From assembly GCA_913057245.1 (NCBI GenBank), contig CAJXNH010000011.1:40151-104150 (forward strand): a DNA stretch of 64,000 nucleotides, written 5' to 3'. The number at the start of each line of letters is the position of its first letter. Position 1 is the stretch's first letter. The position numbers and the translations under genes are program-made. Shown here one piece after another: positions 35,591 to 43,819 of the stretch. The stretch comes from an uncultured Phaeodactylibacter sp. GTDB taxonomy: Bacteria > Bacteroidota > Bacteroidia > Chitinophagales > Saprospiraceae. The notes beneath the pieces were generated by a model. The model did not search any database and was not told where the DNA came from. It was given only the letters and a program-made list of their open reading frames with translations.

Positions 35591-35630
35591 TCATACTTTC
35601 GCAAGGGATTGAAAATATTTTCCAGACACA

Positions 35631-35663
35631 TTTGTTTTTCTAAACCAAATGCCGTTATCTTTG
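35631..35663 (+). promoter_or_regulatory. trp operon promoter
   Basis: TTTG (35631-35634), a 21-base spacer and TATCTTTG (35656-35663) exactly match the Bacteroidota -33/-7 consensus. Transcription would start near 35670, ten bases ahead of the leader peptide ATG. Confidence 0.8.
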
Positions 35664-35680
35664 GCGCAAACACAATCGAA

Positions 35681-35746
35681 ATGAATTCTTTTACAAGCAA
35701 TAACTGGTGGTGGTGGCACAATCGTTCGGGAGACCGGGTGAAGTGA
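35681..35746 (+). CDS. trpL: trp operon leader peptide with four consecutive Trp codons
   Basis: A 21-codon reading frame, MNSFTSNNWWWWHNRSGDRVK, ending in TGA. Four TGG codons in a row at residues 9-12 are the hallmark of a ribosome-mediated Trp sensor: stalling at low charged tRNA-Trp changes folding of the leader RNA. It lies 18 bases after the -7 box and 33 bases before the attenuator hairpin at 35779-35818, with trpE beginning at 35843. Repeats of ACAAGC (35693-35698) and GCTTGT (35756-35761 and 35786-35791) offer competing pairings, but I could not fix a unique antiterminator by eye. Confidence 0.85.
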   Translation: MNSFTSNNWWWWHNRSGDRVK

Positions 35747-35778
35747 CACGGCTATGCTTGTAAAACTCAATCAAGATA

Positions 35779-35818
35779 AAAAGCGGCTTGTCGATTCACT
35801 CGGCAAGCCGCTTTTCTG
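35779..35818 (+). terminator. trp attenuator terminator
   Basis: A perfect 12-base stem (AAAAGCGGCTTG 35779-35790 with CAAGCCGCTTTT 35804-35815) with a 13-base loop, followed by CTGTTT. It lies between the Trp-rich leader peptide and trpE, the position expected of an attenuator. Confidence 0.85.
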
Positions 35819-35842
35819 TTTCACCGCATAACGAAATCATTC

Positions 35843-37261
35843 ATGCCAACGCTTACGGACACGACATACAAAATCAGAACCACGGTCAGGCGATACCTGG
35901 CGGACACGGTTACGCCGGTGACGCTTTACCTCAAGGCGCGTGATCATTTCTCAGAACCGGTGCTGCTTGAGAACAACGACTTCCGCAATAAAGAGGATTG
36001 CTACTCCTTCATGGGGCTGGGCGTACTGGGCAGCTTTCAGGTGCAGAACTTCCAGGTTACGGAGCGCTGGCCGGACGGCACAACGGAGCAGCATCAGGTC
36101 AATGATACCCTTGCTGTCCCGGCAGCGATGCAGGGTTTTCTCAAGCGCTTTGAGGTGGAACAGGATGCTGCCTACGCCGGCTTTAACGGGCTGATTGGCT
36201 ACACGGCTTTTGATGCGGTGCAGTATTTTGATACCCTGAAGTTTGATGCAGAAAAGCGGCGCTTCGATTTGCCCGACATCCGCTACAATCTCTACCAGAT
36301 CATCATCGCGATCAACCATTTCAAGGATGAGCTCTATGTGCTGGAGAATCTGCCTGAAGGCACGCCCTCTCGTATGGATGAGGTAGACCGGTTGATCAAA
36401 AGCCAGAAGTTTGCCACCCATCATTTCCAGCGGGTGGGAGAAGAAGAAAGCAACCTCACCGATGAGGAATTTATGGAGCTGGTGCGCATTGGAAAGCACC
36501 ACTGCCAGGTCGGGGATGTCTTTCAGATCGTCTTCTCCCGGCAGTTTTCCCAGAAGTATACCGGCGATGACTTCAGCGTGTACCGGGTGCTCCGTTCTAT
36601 CAATCCTTCGCCCTACCTTTTCTACGCTGATTTTGGGAGTTACCGGATCTTTGGCTCCAGCCCGGAAACACAGATGTCGGTAAATAAAGGCAAGGCAGTG
36701 GTCAATCCCATCGCCGGCACCTACCGACGCACCGGCGATCTGGAAGAAGATACCCGCAATGCGCTGGAACTGCGCGATGACCCCAAGGAAAATGCCGAGC
36801 ACATCATGCTGGTCGACCTGGCCCGCAACGATCTGGGGCGCCACGCTACGAATGTCAAGGTGGAATCCCTCAAAGATATTCAGTACTTCAGCCACGTGAT
36901 CCACCTGGTCTCCAAGGTGACCGGTGAGCTGGGGCCGGATACGAATCCGGTACAAGTTTTTGGCGATACCTTCCCGGCGGGGACGCTTTCCGGTGCGCCT
37001 AAGTACAAGGCACTCGAGCTGATCAATCAATACGAAAATCAAAACCGCAGCTTCTACGGCGGTGCCTTGGGGTACATCAACTTCAACGGAGAGATGAACA
37101 ACGCCATCGTCATCCGCTCTTTTCTGAGCAAGGACAATACCTTGTACTATCAGGCCGGCGCGGGCATCGTCGTGGCCAGTCAGGAAGCCAAAGAATTGCA
37201 GGAAGTCAATAACAAACTGGGCGCGCTCACCAAAGCACTGCGCGAAGCCGAAAAACTCTAA
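35843..37261 (+). CDS. trpE: anthranilate synthase component I
   Basis: Chorismate-utilising subunit that, with TrpG, makes anthranilate. Length is 472 residues. The catalytic domain includes IFGSSPETQMSV, NPIAGTYRRTGD, DDPKENAEHIMLVDLARNDLG, FPAGTLSGAPKYKALELI and YGGALGYINFNGEMNNAIVIRS. In the N-terminal regulatory domain the LLES motif, which forms part of the Trp feedback site in other TrpE proteins, reads LLEN (residues 41-44). The gene follows the attenuator by 25 bases and is 3 bases from trpG. Confidence 0.95.
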   Translation: MPTLTDTTYKIRTTVRRYLADTVTPVTLYLKARDHFSEPVLLENNDFRNKEDCYSFMGLGVLGSFQVQNFQVTERWPDGTTEQHQVNDTLAVPAAMQGFLKRFEVEQDAAYAGFNGLIGYTAFDAVQYFDTLKFDAEKRRFDLPDIRYNLYQIIIAINHFKDELYVLENLPEGTPSRMDEVDRLIKSQKFATHHFQRVGEEESNLTDEEFMELVRIGKHHCQVGDVFQIVFSRQFSQKYTGDDFSVYRVLRSINPSPYLFYADFGSYRIFGSSPETQMSVNKGKAVVNPIAGTYRRTGDLEEDTRNALELRDDPKENAEHIMLVDLARNDLGRHATNVKVESLKDIQYFSHVIHLVSKVTGELGPDTNPVQVFGDTFPAGTLSGAPKYKALELINQYENQNRSFYGGALGYINFNGEMNNAIVIRSFLSKDNTLYYQAGAGIVVASQEAKELQEVNNKLGALTKALREAEKL

Positions 37262-37264
37262 ACC

Positions 37265-37861
37265 ATGAACATACTCGTTCTCGATAATTACGATTCCTTT
37301 ACCTTCAATCTGGTGCAGTACATTCAGGAACTGCTGGAACAGGAGGTGACCGTGCGCCGCAATGACGCTATTTCCCTCGAAGAAGTGGACGACTTTGACG
37401 CCATCGTGCTTTCTCCTGGCCCGGGCCTTCCCGCTGAAGCTGGAATCATGCCGGAGCTGATTAAACGCTATGCTCCCACCAAGCCTATTCTTGGAGTTTG
37501 CCTTGGCCATCAGGCGATCGGTGAAGCCTTTGGTGCGGATTTGCTGAACCTTGAGGAAGTTTACCATGGCATTGAAACTCCGATTACCCGGGTAGTTGCA
37601 GATGCGCCCCTGTTCCTGGGGTTACCGGATCAGTTTCAGGCCGGGCGCTACCACAGCTGGGTGGTGAAAAAGGAGAGCCTGCCGCCGGAGCTCGAAATAA
37701 CCGCGGTGGACGACCGGGGAGAAATTATGGCGATGCGCCACCGGGAATACAACGTCCGGGGTATGCAGTTCCACCCGGAGTCTATCATGACACCGGAGGG
37801 CAAACAAATGCTCGCCAACTTCTTCAAGTATTGCGTGAACCCTGAACCGGTAACTGTCTGA
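37265..37861 (+). CDS. trpG: anthranilate synthase component II (glutamine amidotransferase)
   Basis: Class I glutaminase subunit of 198 residues that feeds ammonia to TrpE. The nucleophile is Cys79 in GVCLGHQAIGEAFG, and His/Glu lie in MQFHPESIMT. LSPGPGLPAEAG is the oxyanion region. It is a separate protein here, not fused to TrpD, and lies 3 bases after trpE and 2 bases before trpD, so translational coupling is likely. Confidence 0.95.
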   Translation: MNILVLDNYDSFTFNLVQYIQELLEQEVTVRRNDAISLEEVDDFDAIVLSPGPGLPAEAGIMPELIKRYAPTKPILGVCLGHQAIGEAFGADLLNLEEVYHGIETPITRVVADAPLFLGLPDQFQAGRYHSWVVKKESLPPELEITAVDDRGEIMAMRHREYNVRGMQFHPESIMTPEGKQMLANFFKYCVNPEPVTV

Positions 37862-37863
37862 TT

Positions 37864-38856
37864 ATGAAAGCAATTCTTAACCGTCTCTTTAACCATGAGC
37901 GGCTTAGCCGGGAGGAAGCCCGGCAAGTGCTGCTGGATATTTCCCACGCCCGCTACAATCATGTGCAAGTGGCTAGTTTCATGACGGTCTTCCAAATGCG
38001 CCCGGTGGCGATTGCGGAGCTGCAGGGGTTCCGGGATGCGCTCCTGGAACTCTGCGTACCTTTCGGAGTGGACGGCATGGAAACCATCGATATTGTCGGC
38101 ACGGGAGGTGACGGGAAAAACACGTTCAATATCTCCACCACTTCGGCTGTGGTCGTGGCTGGTGCGGGTTATAAGGTGACCAAGCATGGCAGCTACGGCG
38201 TATCCTCTTCAGTGGGGTCTTCCAATGTATTGCAGGAGCTGGGCTACACCTTTACCAATGACAAAGACACGCTGCGCCGTCAGCTCGATCAGGCGAATAT
38301 TTGCTTTTTGCACGCCCCGTTATTCCACCCGGCTATGAAGGAAGTCGTACCCGTGCGCAAGCAGTTGGGTATGAAGACCTTCTTTAATATGCTTGGCCCA
38401 TTGGTCAATCCGGTGCAGCCCACACATCAGCTGTTTGGGACGTTTGATCTGGAGCTGTCGAGACTGTATCAGTACATCATGCAGGAAACCGGTCGGCGCT
38501 ACAGCATCGTTTATGCACTCGATGGGTACGATGAGGTCTCCCTGACCGGCCCTTTCCGGCTGCGCACCAATGAGTCGGACACCATTTTCACCCCGAAGGA
38601 TTTACAGGCGCCGCAGTTGCAGCAGCAAGACTTGTACGGAGGCGATACGCCGGAAGAGGCGGCACGTATTTTCCGTTCGGTCCTTGAGGACACCTGCACT
38701 GAAGCTCAAAAAGCTGTCGTTGTCGCCAATGCCGGCCTTGCTATACAGTGCCTGCGCCCGGAGCAAAGCTTGTCCGATTGCATGGCGGAAGCCCGGGAAA
38801 GCATCGAAAGTGGCAAGGCCCGGCGTACCTTAGACCAATTGATTTCCATGAAGTAA
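37864..38856 (+). CDS. trpD: anthranilate phosphoribosyltransferase
   Basis: Transfers phosphoribose from PRPP to anthranilate. At 330 residues it is full length. PRPP-binding segments are DIVGTGGDGKNTFNISTTSA and KVTKHGSYGVSS; anthranilate-side elements are HAPLFHPAMKEVVPVRKQLG and FFNMLGPLVNP. The C-terminal portion ends in the usual helices (ESGKARRTLDQLI). The gap to trpC (33 bases) is the largest in the operon. Confidence 0.95.
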   Translation: MKAILNRLFNHERLSREEARQVLLDISHARYNHVQVASFMTVFQMRPVAIAELQGFRDALLELCVPFGVDGMETIDIVGTGGDGKNTFNISTTSAVVVAGAGYKVTKHGSYGVSSSVGSSNVLQELGYTFTNDKDTLRRQLDQANICFLHAPLFHPAMKEVVPVRKQLGMKTFFNMLGPLVNPVQPTHQLFGTFDLELSRLYQYIMQETGRRYSIVYALDGYDEVSLTGPFRLRTNESDTIFTPKDLQAPQLQQQDLYGGDTPEEAARIFRSVLEDTCTEAQKAVVVANAGLAIQCLRPEQSLSDCMAEARESIESGKARRTLDQLISMK

Positions 38857-38889
38857 ATCTGGCCTAAACTGGTCAATAAACAAGAAAAT

Positions 38890-39711
38890 ATGAACATCCT
38901 CGATAAAATCGTCGCCCACAAAAAGCAGGAGGTCGCTCAGCGCAAAGAACGCTATCCGGTCAAACTGCTGGAGCAAAGCATCTACTTCGAGACCCCGGTG
39001 GTCTCCCTGAAACAGTACCTCCGGCGTCCTGATAAATCAGGCATTATTGCAGAGTTTAAGCGGCGGTCTCCGTCCAAGGGAGACATCAACCCTTACGCAT
39101 CCGTGGAGCGGGTGTCGATTGGGTATATGCAGGCTGGGGCATCGGCGCTTTCGGTGCTCACTGATGGTGAGTTTTTTGGGGGTAAGAATGCAGACCTTAC
39201 CGAAGCCCGGAAATACAATTTTTGCCCCATTTTACGTAAAGACTTTGTAATTGATGAGTACCAATTGATTGAAGCCAAATCGATTGGTGCAGATGCGGTG
39301 CTGCTCATTGCGGAGTGCCTGGAGGCTGGTCAGTTGGCTGAGCTGGCGAAGCAGGCCAAAGCCCTGGGGCTTGAAATCCTGATGGAAGTGCATAGTGCCG
39401 GGCAGCTGTCCAAGTACGTACCCGAGATTGATGCCGTAGGGGTCAACAACCGCGACCTGACCACCTTTAATGTAGATATCACCACTTCTCTGGAGCTGAT
39501 CGGTCAATTGCCGGAAGACGTGGCGCGGGTATCCGAAAGTGGCATTAGTGACCCACAGGTGGTGGCAGAGCTCCGTCATGCGGGGTATGAAGGCTTTTTG
39601 ATTGGGGAGCACTTCATGAAGCAGGCTGAGCCTGGTAAAGCCTGCCAGGAATTTGTGAAGCAAGTCAGGCACGTGGAAGCGCTGCTGGACGGCGCGATTG
39701 CTAAAAATTAA
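38890..39711 (+). CDS. trpC: indole-3-glycerol phosphate synthase
   Basis: TIM-barrel enzyme of 273 residues converting CdRP to indole-3-glycerol phosphate. GIIAEFKRRSPSKGDIN carries Glu55, Lys57 and Lys63. KDFVIDEYQLIEAKSIGADAVLL and VGVNNRDLTTFNVD form the central strands, and the phosphate site includes SESGI and GFLIGEHFM. It is monofunctional; TrpF is encoded separately 11 bases downstream. Confidence 0.95.
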   Translation: MNILDKIVAHKKQEVAQRKERYPVKLLEQSIYFETPVVSLKQYLRRPDKSGIIAEFKRRSPSKGDINPYASVERVSIGYMQAGASALSVLTDGEFFGGKNADLTEARKYNFCPILRKDFVIDEYQLIEAKSIGADAVLLIAECLEAGQLAELAKQAKALGLEILMEVHSAGQLSKYVPEIDAVGVNNRDLTTFNVDITTSLELIGQLPEDVARVSESGISDPQVVAELRHAGYEGFLIGEHFMKQAEPGKACQEFVKQVRHVEALLDGAIAKN

Positions 39712-39722
39712 AGACTATCGGA

Positions 39723-40382
39723 ATGCAAATCAAAGTATGCGGCCTGCGCGAGCCGGAAAACATCCTGGAAGTGGCCCAATTGCCTGTCGACTGCCTGGGG
39801 TTTATCTTCTACGCCAATTCACCAAGAGCGGTAAAGCCTAAGCTGGCCCAATGGCTGGAAGAGCAAAAGGAAGCGCTGTCCGGTAAAAAGCGGGTAGGCG
39901 TTTTCGTCAATGCGGAAATCGAGGAGGTGCTCAATGCGGTCCATGATTTTCAGCTAGACCTGATACAGCTCCACGGCGAGGAAAGCCCGGAATACTGTCA
40001 GCTCATCCGGAACCTCATGGAAACCACCTCCATGCGTAAAGCACAGCTGATGAAGGCTTTTCAGGTAGGCGATGTTTTCGATTTCAACCGGGTGTATCCT
40101 TACGCTGCCCACTGTGCCTACGTGCTGTTTGACACGAAAGGCAAACACTACGGTGGCAATGGCGAACAGTTCAACTGGGAGCTGCTGCAGCAATATCAGG
40201 GCGTGACGCCATTCTTCCTTAGCGGGGGCATTGGCCCGGAAGATGCAGCCGAAGTATTGGCTTTTCGCCACCCACAGCTATTTGGCATTGACCTGAATAG
40301 CAAATTTGAAACCGCTCCGGGCGTTAAGGACCCCGGCTTGCTGAAACCCTTTCTCGAAACTTTGAAAAACAACACCTTATGA
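39723..40382 (+). CDS. trpF: phosphoribosylanthranilate isomerase
   Basis: Amadori isomerase of 219 residues producing CdRP from phosphoribosylanthranilate. The catalytic Cys6 is in KVCGLREPENI, and the catalytic Asp lies in VLFDTKGKHYGGNG. FFLSGGIGPEDA and GIDLNSKFETAPGVKD form the phosphate-binding end of the barrel. Its stop overlaps the trpB start (ATGA at 40379-40382). Confidence 0.95.
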   Translation: MQIKVCGLREPENILEVAQLPVDCLGFIFYANSPRAVKPKLAQWLEEQKEALSGKKRVGVFVNAEIEEVLNAVHDFQLDLIQLHGEESPEYCQLIRNLMETTSMRKAQLMKAFQVGDVFDFNRVYPYAAHCAYVLFDTKGKHYGGNGEQFNWELLQQYQGVTPFFLSGGIGPEDAAEVLAFRHPQLFGIDLNSKFETAPGVKDPGLLKPFLETLKNNTL

Positions 40383-41575
40383 TTGCAGTGGATGAAAGAG
40401 GCTACTACGGAGAGTTTGGCGGGGCTTACATACCCGAAATGCTCTATCCGAATATTGAAGAACTCCGGCAGCGGTACCTGGAGATTATGCAGGAGGAGAC
40501 TTTCCAAAAGGAGTTCCATCGCTTGCTGCGTGATTATGTTGGGCGGCCCTCCCCTTTGTACCTGGCAGAGCGGCTTTCGGAGCATTATAACACCAATATT
40601 TACCTGAAGCGGGAAGACCTCAACCATACCGGCGCCCACAAAATCAACAACACCATCGGACAAATCCTGCTGGCTAAGCGCTTGGGCAAAAAGCGTATCA
40701 TTGCTGAGACGGGTGCCGGGCAACATGGCGTGGCCACAGCTACTGTCTGCGCCCTTATGGGCATGCCCTGCGTGGTCTACATGGGCGCTGTGGACATCAA
40801 GCGGCAAGCCCCTAACGTATCCCGTATGCGTATGCTCGGGGCGGAAGTACGCCCGGCAGAAAGCGGCAGCCGAACGCTGAAGGATGCTACTAACGAAGCC
40901 ATCCGGGACTGGATCAACAACCCCGTGGATACGCATTATATCATTGGTTCTGCTGTAGGTCCACATCCTTATCCGGATATGGTCGCCCGTTTCCAATCTG
41001 TGATCAGTGAGGAAATGCAGTGGCAGTTGGAGGAGCATACGGGTAGTGCTAAGCCTAATGCAGTGATCGCCTGCGTTGGCGGTGGCAGTAATGCCGCCGG
41101 CGCCTATTTCCACTACCTGAATGAGCCCGACGTGCGCCTTATCGCGGTGGAAGCCGCTGGGAAAGGGGTGCATTCCGGGGAATCGGCAGCGACAAGCATA
41201 CTGGGAACCAAAGGTATCATTCACGGCAGCCGCACATTGCTTATGCAGACCAAAGACGGACAGATTGTAGAGCCTTACTCTCTTTCCGCGGGGCTGGATT
41301 ACCCTGGTATTGGGCCTATGCATGCCCACCTCATTGCCAGCGGACGGGCAGAAGCCATCAGCATTACGGATGAGGATGCGCTAAAAGCAGCCTATTTTCT
41401 GTCGAAGAAAGAGGGCATTATCCCGGCATTGGAGACTTCCCATGCGTTTGCCGCGCTAGATGTTATGGAATACAACAGCAGCGATGTCATCGTCATCTGC
41501 CTCTCAGGCCGGGGCGACAAAGACCTGGAGACCTTCATTAATCATTTTGATGACTATCAAAACGGAGCATTATGA
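40379..41575 (+). CDS. trpB: tryptophan synthase beta chain
   Basis: PLP enzyme of 398 residues that condenses indole with serine. The Schiff-base lysine is Lys88 in NHTGAHKINNTIGQ. ETGAGQHGVATATVCAL (catalytic Glu), the phosphate-binding CVGGGSNAAG and the C-terminal LSGRGDKD are all present. It is the TrpB1 type, which pairs with TrpA. The start overlaps trpF and the stop overlaps trpA, both by ATGA, keeping subunit stoichiometry. Confidence 0.96.
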   Translation: MIAVDERGYYGEFGGAYIPEMLYPNIEELRQRYLEIMQEETFQKEFHRLLRDYVGRPSPLYLAERLSEHYNTNIYLKREDLNHTGAHKINNTIGQILLAKRLGKKRIIAETGAGQHGVATATVCALMGMPCVVYMGAVDIKRQAPNVSRMRMLGAEVRPAESGSRTLKDATNEAIRDWINNPVDTHYIIGSAVGPHPYPDMVARFQSVISEEMQWQLEEHTGSAKPNAVIACVGGGSNAAGAYFHYLNEPDVRLIAVEAAGKGVHSGESAATSILGTKGIIHGSRTLLMQTKDGQIVEPYSLSAGLDYPGIGPMHAHLIASGRAEAISITDEDALKAAYFLSKKEGIIPALETSHAFAALDVMEYNSSDVIVICLSGRGDKDLETFINHFDDYQNGAL

Positions 41576-42363
41576 GCCGATTGCAACAATTATTTGCACG
41601 AAAGCCCAAGGATATTCTCAATGTCTACTTCACTGCCGGCTATCCTGCCCTGCATGACACCGGCAAGGTCATCCGCGCATTGGATGACGCTGGGGTGGAT
41701 CTGATTGAGGTGGGCATGCCCTATTCCGACCCACTGGCAGACGGCCCCACGATACAGGAGAGCGGTCAGCAGGCGATTCAGAATGGCATGACCCTGCCGC
41801 TTTTGTTTGAGCAGATTGCCGAAGTTCGGCAGCATACCGATATTCCGCTTGTGCTGATGGGGTATTTTAACCCAGTGATGCAGTACGGAGAGCAACGTTT
41901 TTTTGACCGCTGTGCAGAGGTAGGCATTGACGGGCTGATCCTGCCGGACCTGCCGATATACGAGTACGAAAACTTCTACCAGGAAGGCATCGAAAAAGCA
42001 GGGTTGGACATTAGCTTCCTCATCACCCCACAGACAAGCGACGAGCGCATCCGCCAAATCGATGCACTGAGCACCGGGTTTGTCTACATGGTTTCCAACT
42101 CTGCTATCACAGGAGCGAAATCGGGGATTTCAGAGGAGCAGATCGCCTACTTTGAGCGCATCCGGAGCATGGAGCTGGAAAGCCCGCGTCTGATAGGATT
42201 CGGCATTTCCAGCCACGAGACCTTCCGAACAGCTTGTCAGTACGCCAACGGAGCGATCATTGGCAGTGCTTACATCCGGGCGCTTGGGAAAGGGCAGCCC
42301 GTAGACGAAGCTACTCATCAGTTTGTACAACAAATTCTCAAAACACCCATCCCTCAAGACTAA
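41572..42363 (+). CDS. trpA: tryptophan synthase alpha chain
   Basis: TIM-barrel subunit of 263 residues that cleaves indole-3-glycerol phosphate to indole. Catalytic Glu46 and Asp57 lie in LIEVGMPYSDPLADGP. QESGQQAIQNG, the LMGYFNPVMQYG strand and a GFGISSHETF loop complete the family pattern. It is followed after 3 bases by the DAHP synthase gene, in the same transcript. Confidence 0.95.
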   Translation: MSRLQQLFARKPKDILNVYFTAGYPALHDTGKVIRALDDAGVDLIEVGMPYSDPLADGPTIQESGQQAIQNGMTLPLLFEQIAEVRQHTDIPLVLMGYFNPVMQYGEQRFFDRCAEVGIDGLILPDLPIYEYENFYQEGIEKAGLDISFLITPQTSDERIRQIDALSTGFVYMVSNSAITGAKSGISEEQIAYFERIRSMELESPRLIGFGISSHETFRTACQYANGAIIGSAYIRALGKGQPVDEATHQFVQQILKTPIPQD

Positions 42364-42366
42364 ATC

Positions 42367-43377
42367 ATGATCATTCAACTCGAACCGAATATTAAAGCGG
42401 ATCAACTGCAGCAGCTGGAAGAACGACTTGACGCTATCCGATACAGCACCACACGGGTAACGACGCAGTTTGCAGACTACATCATTGGCGTAGGCAAGGC
42501 GGAATTCGATATCCGAAGCATTGGTACCCTTCCGGGCATACGCGACATCCACCGGGTAAGCGACGCCTACAAACTCGTGTCTAAAAAGTGGAAGGTGGAA
42601 GACACCGTTATCGACCTTGGCGATGGTATTCAGCTGGGTACGGGCCACTTTGGTATTATGGCGGGCCCCTGCTCGATAGAATCAGAGGAGCAGATTGAGA
42701 AGACCATCACGCACCTGCAGCAGGAAGGCGTGCGCATTATGCGGGGCGGCGTGTACAAACCCCGCAGTTCGCCTTATTCATTTAGGGGGCTTGGTATAGA
42801 CGGGCTGAAAATGTGGTACAAACGCACCCGGGAAGCCGGTATCAAAATCATCACCGAGGTCATGATGGTGGAGCAAATCGAAGCCATGGCTGACTACGTA
42901 GATGTATTCCAGGTCGGCGCACGCAACTCCCAGAATTTCAACCTATTGGATGCCCTGGGTGAAGTAGATAAGCCGGTATTGCTAAAGCGCGGTATCTCCG
43001 GCACAATTAATGAGCTCTTACAGGCCGCTGAGTACATTTTTTCCAACGGAAACGAACGAGTTATGCTTTGTGAGCGCGGCATCCGAAGCTATGAAACAGC
43101 CTACCGGAACACGATGGATGTCAACGCCATCGCTATGCTTAAGGAAAAGACGCATCTTCCGGTCATTGCTGATCCATCGCACGGTATCGGCCTGCGCAGG
43201 TATGTGGATAAAATTGCGCTGGCTTCCATCATGGCAGGTGCAGATGGCGTCATCATGGAAGTCCACGAACAGCCCGAAAAGGCCTTCTCGGACGGGCAGC
43301 AGACGCTGAGCTTTCCGGAGGCGGCACGGTTGTACCGGCGTATGCGGCAGGCTTATGAGTTGCGGGAGGCTTTTTAA
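42367..43377 (+). CDS. aroF: 3-deoxy-7-phosphoheptulonate synthase (type I-beta)
   Basis: First enzyme of the shikimate pathway, condensing PEP with erythrose 4-phosphate. Length (336 residues) and an N-terminal ferredoxin-like domain (about 1-70, MIIQLEPNIKADQLQQLEER) match the Thermotoga-type enzyme in which that domain gives Tyr/Phe feedback. The core has MAGPCSIESEEQIEKT, RGGVYKPRSSPYSFRGLG and VIADPSHGIGLR, with metal and PEP ligands. There is no fused chorismate mutase. Its position at the end of the trp operon puts shikimate-pathway input under the trp attenuator. Confidence 0.93.
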   Translation: MIIQLEPNIKADQLQQLEERLDAIRYSTTRVTTQFADYIIGVGKAEFDIRSIGTLPGIRDIHRVSDAYKLVSKKWKVEDTVIDLGDGIQLGTGHFGIMAGPCSIESEEQIEKTITHLQQEGVRIMRGGVYKPRSSPYSFRGLGIDGLKMWYKRTREAGIKIITEVMMVEQIEAMADYVDVFQVGARNSQNFNLLDALGEVDKPVLLKRGISGTINELLQAAEYIFSNGNERVMLCERGIRSYETAYRNTMDVNAIAMLKEKTHLPVIADPSHGIGLRRYVDKIALASIMAGADGVIMEVHEQPEKAFSDGQQTLSFPEAARLYRRMRQAYELREAF

Positions 43378-43427
43378 AGCAAACACCCTCATTGTCGCTG
43401 CATTCTACCGATGAGCATGGGAACTGA

Positions 43428-43730
43428 TACCAACCACTCCTTGTTTATCTTTTTGATAAGCTCCCTGACCAAATGGACGCCATTCAAAAAGCAGTGGGGG
43501 ATTTACCCTCACCCATAAAACCTGAAGCGATGAGTATTCTAGATGCGTACGAGGCTCGAGGAGAAGCCCGTGGCAAAGCCGAAGGCTACAGCGAAAAAAC
43601 TCGCCAGACTTGTATTAACATGATCCGGAAGGGATTTGATAACATCACCATTTGTGAAGTACTGGAAGTTAGTGAAGATTATATAGATGAAGTGCAGAAA
43701 CAATTAAAAGAAGAAGAACAGAAAAGTTGA
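43428..43730 (+). pseudogene. C-terminal remnant of a Rpn/PD-(D/E)XK transposase-like nuclease
   Basis: The frame is open from a TGA at 43425-43427 to the stop at 43730, with an ATG only at 43473. The translation (YQPLLVYLFDKLPDQMDAI, ...LPSPIKPEAMSILDAYEARGEARGKAEGYSEK...) resembles the helical tail of Rpn-type recombination-promoting nucleases, with the RGEARGKAEG stretch that precedes a C-terminal helix-turn-helix-like segment (NITICEVLEVSEDYIDEV). The nuclease domain is absent. It could still make an 85-residue peptide, but more likely is the leftover end of a mobile-element gene. Confidence 0.6.
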
Positions 43731-43819
43731 ATTGCAATTAGTCCTCCATAAGTGTCTTTTGCTCCATGTCTTATCCTATATCAGACAGGTAACTTCGGCT
43801 ATTCCGAATAGCTACAGAT

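Noticed and set aside
35470..35721. 83-codon minus-strand frame over the trp leader
   Set aside because: Out of frame with the NTF2-like fragment, which is clearly conserved in another frame; it runs over the trp promoter and leader peptide.
35951..37567. 538-codon minus-strand frame opposite trpE and trpG
   Set aside because: Antisense shadow of two unmistakable trp genes; the translation has no domain pattern.
40196..41329. 377-codon minus-strand frame opposite trpB
   Set aside because: Shadow of trpB caused by high GC and codon bias.
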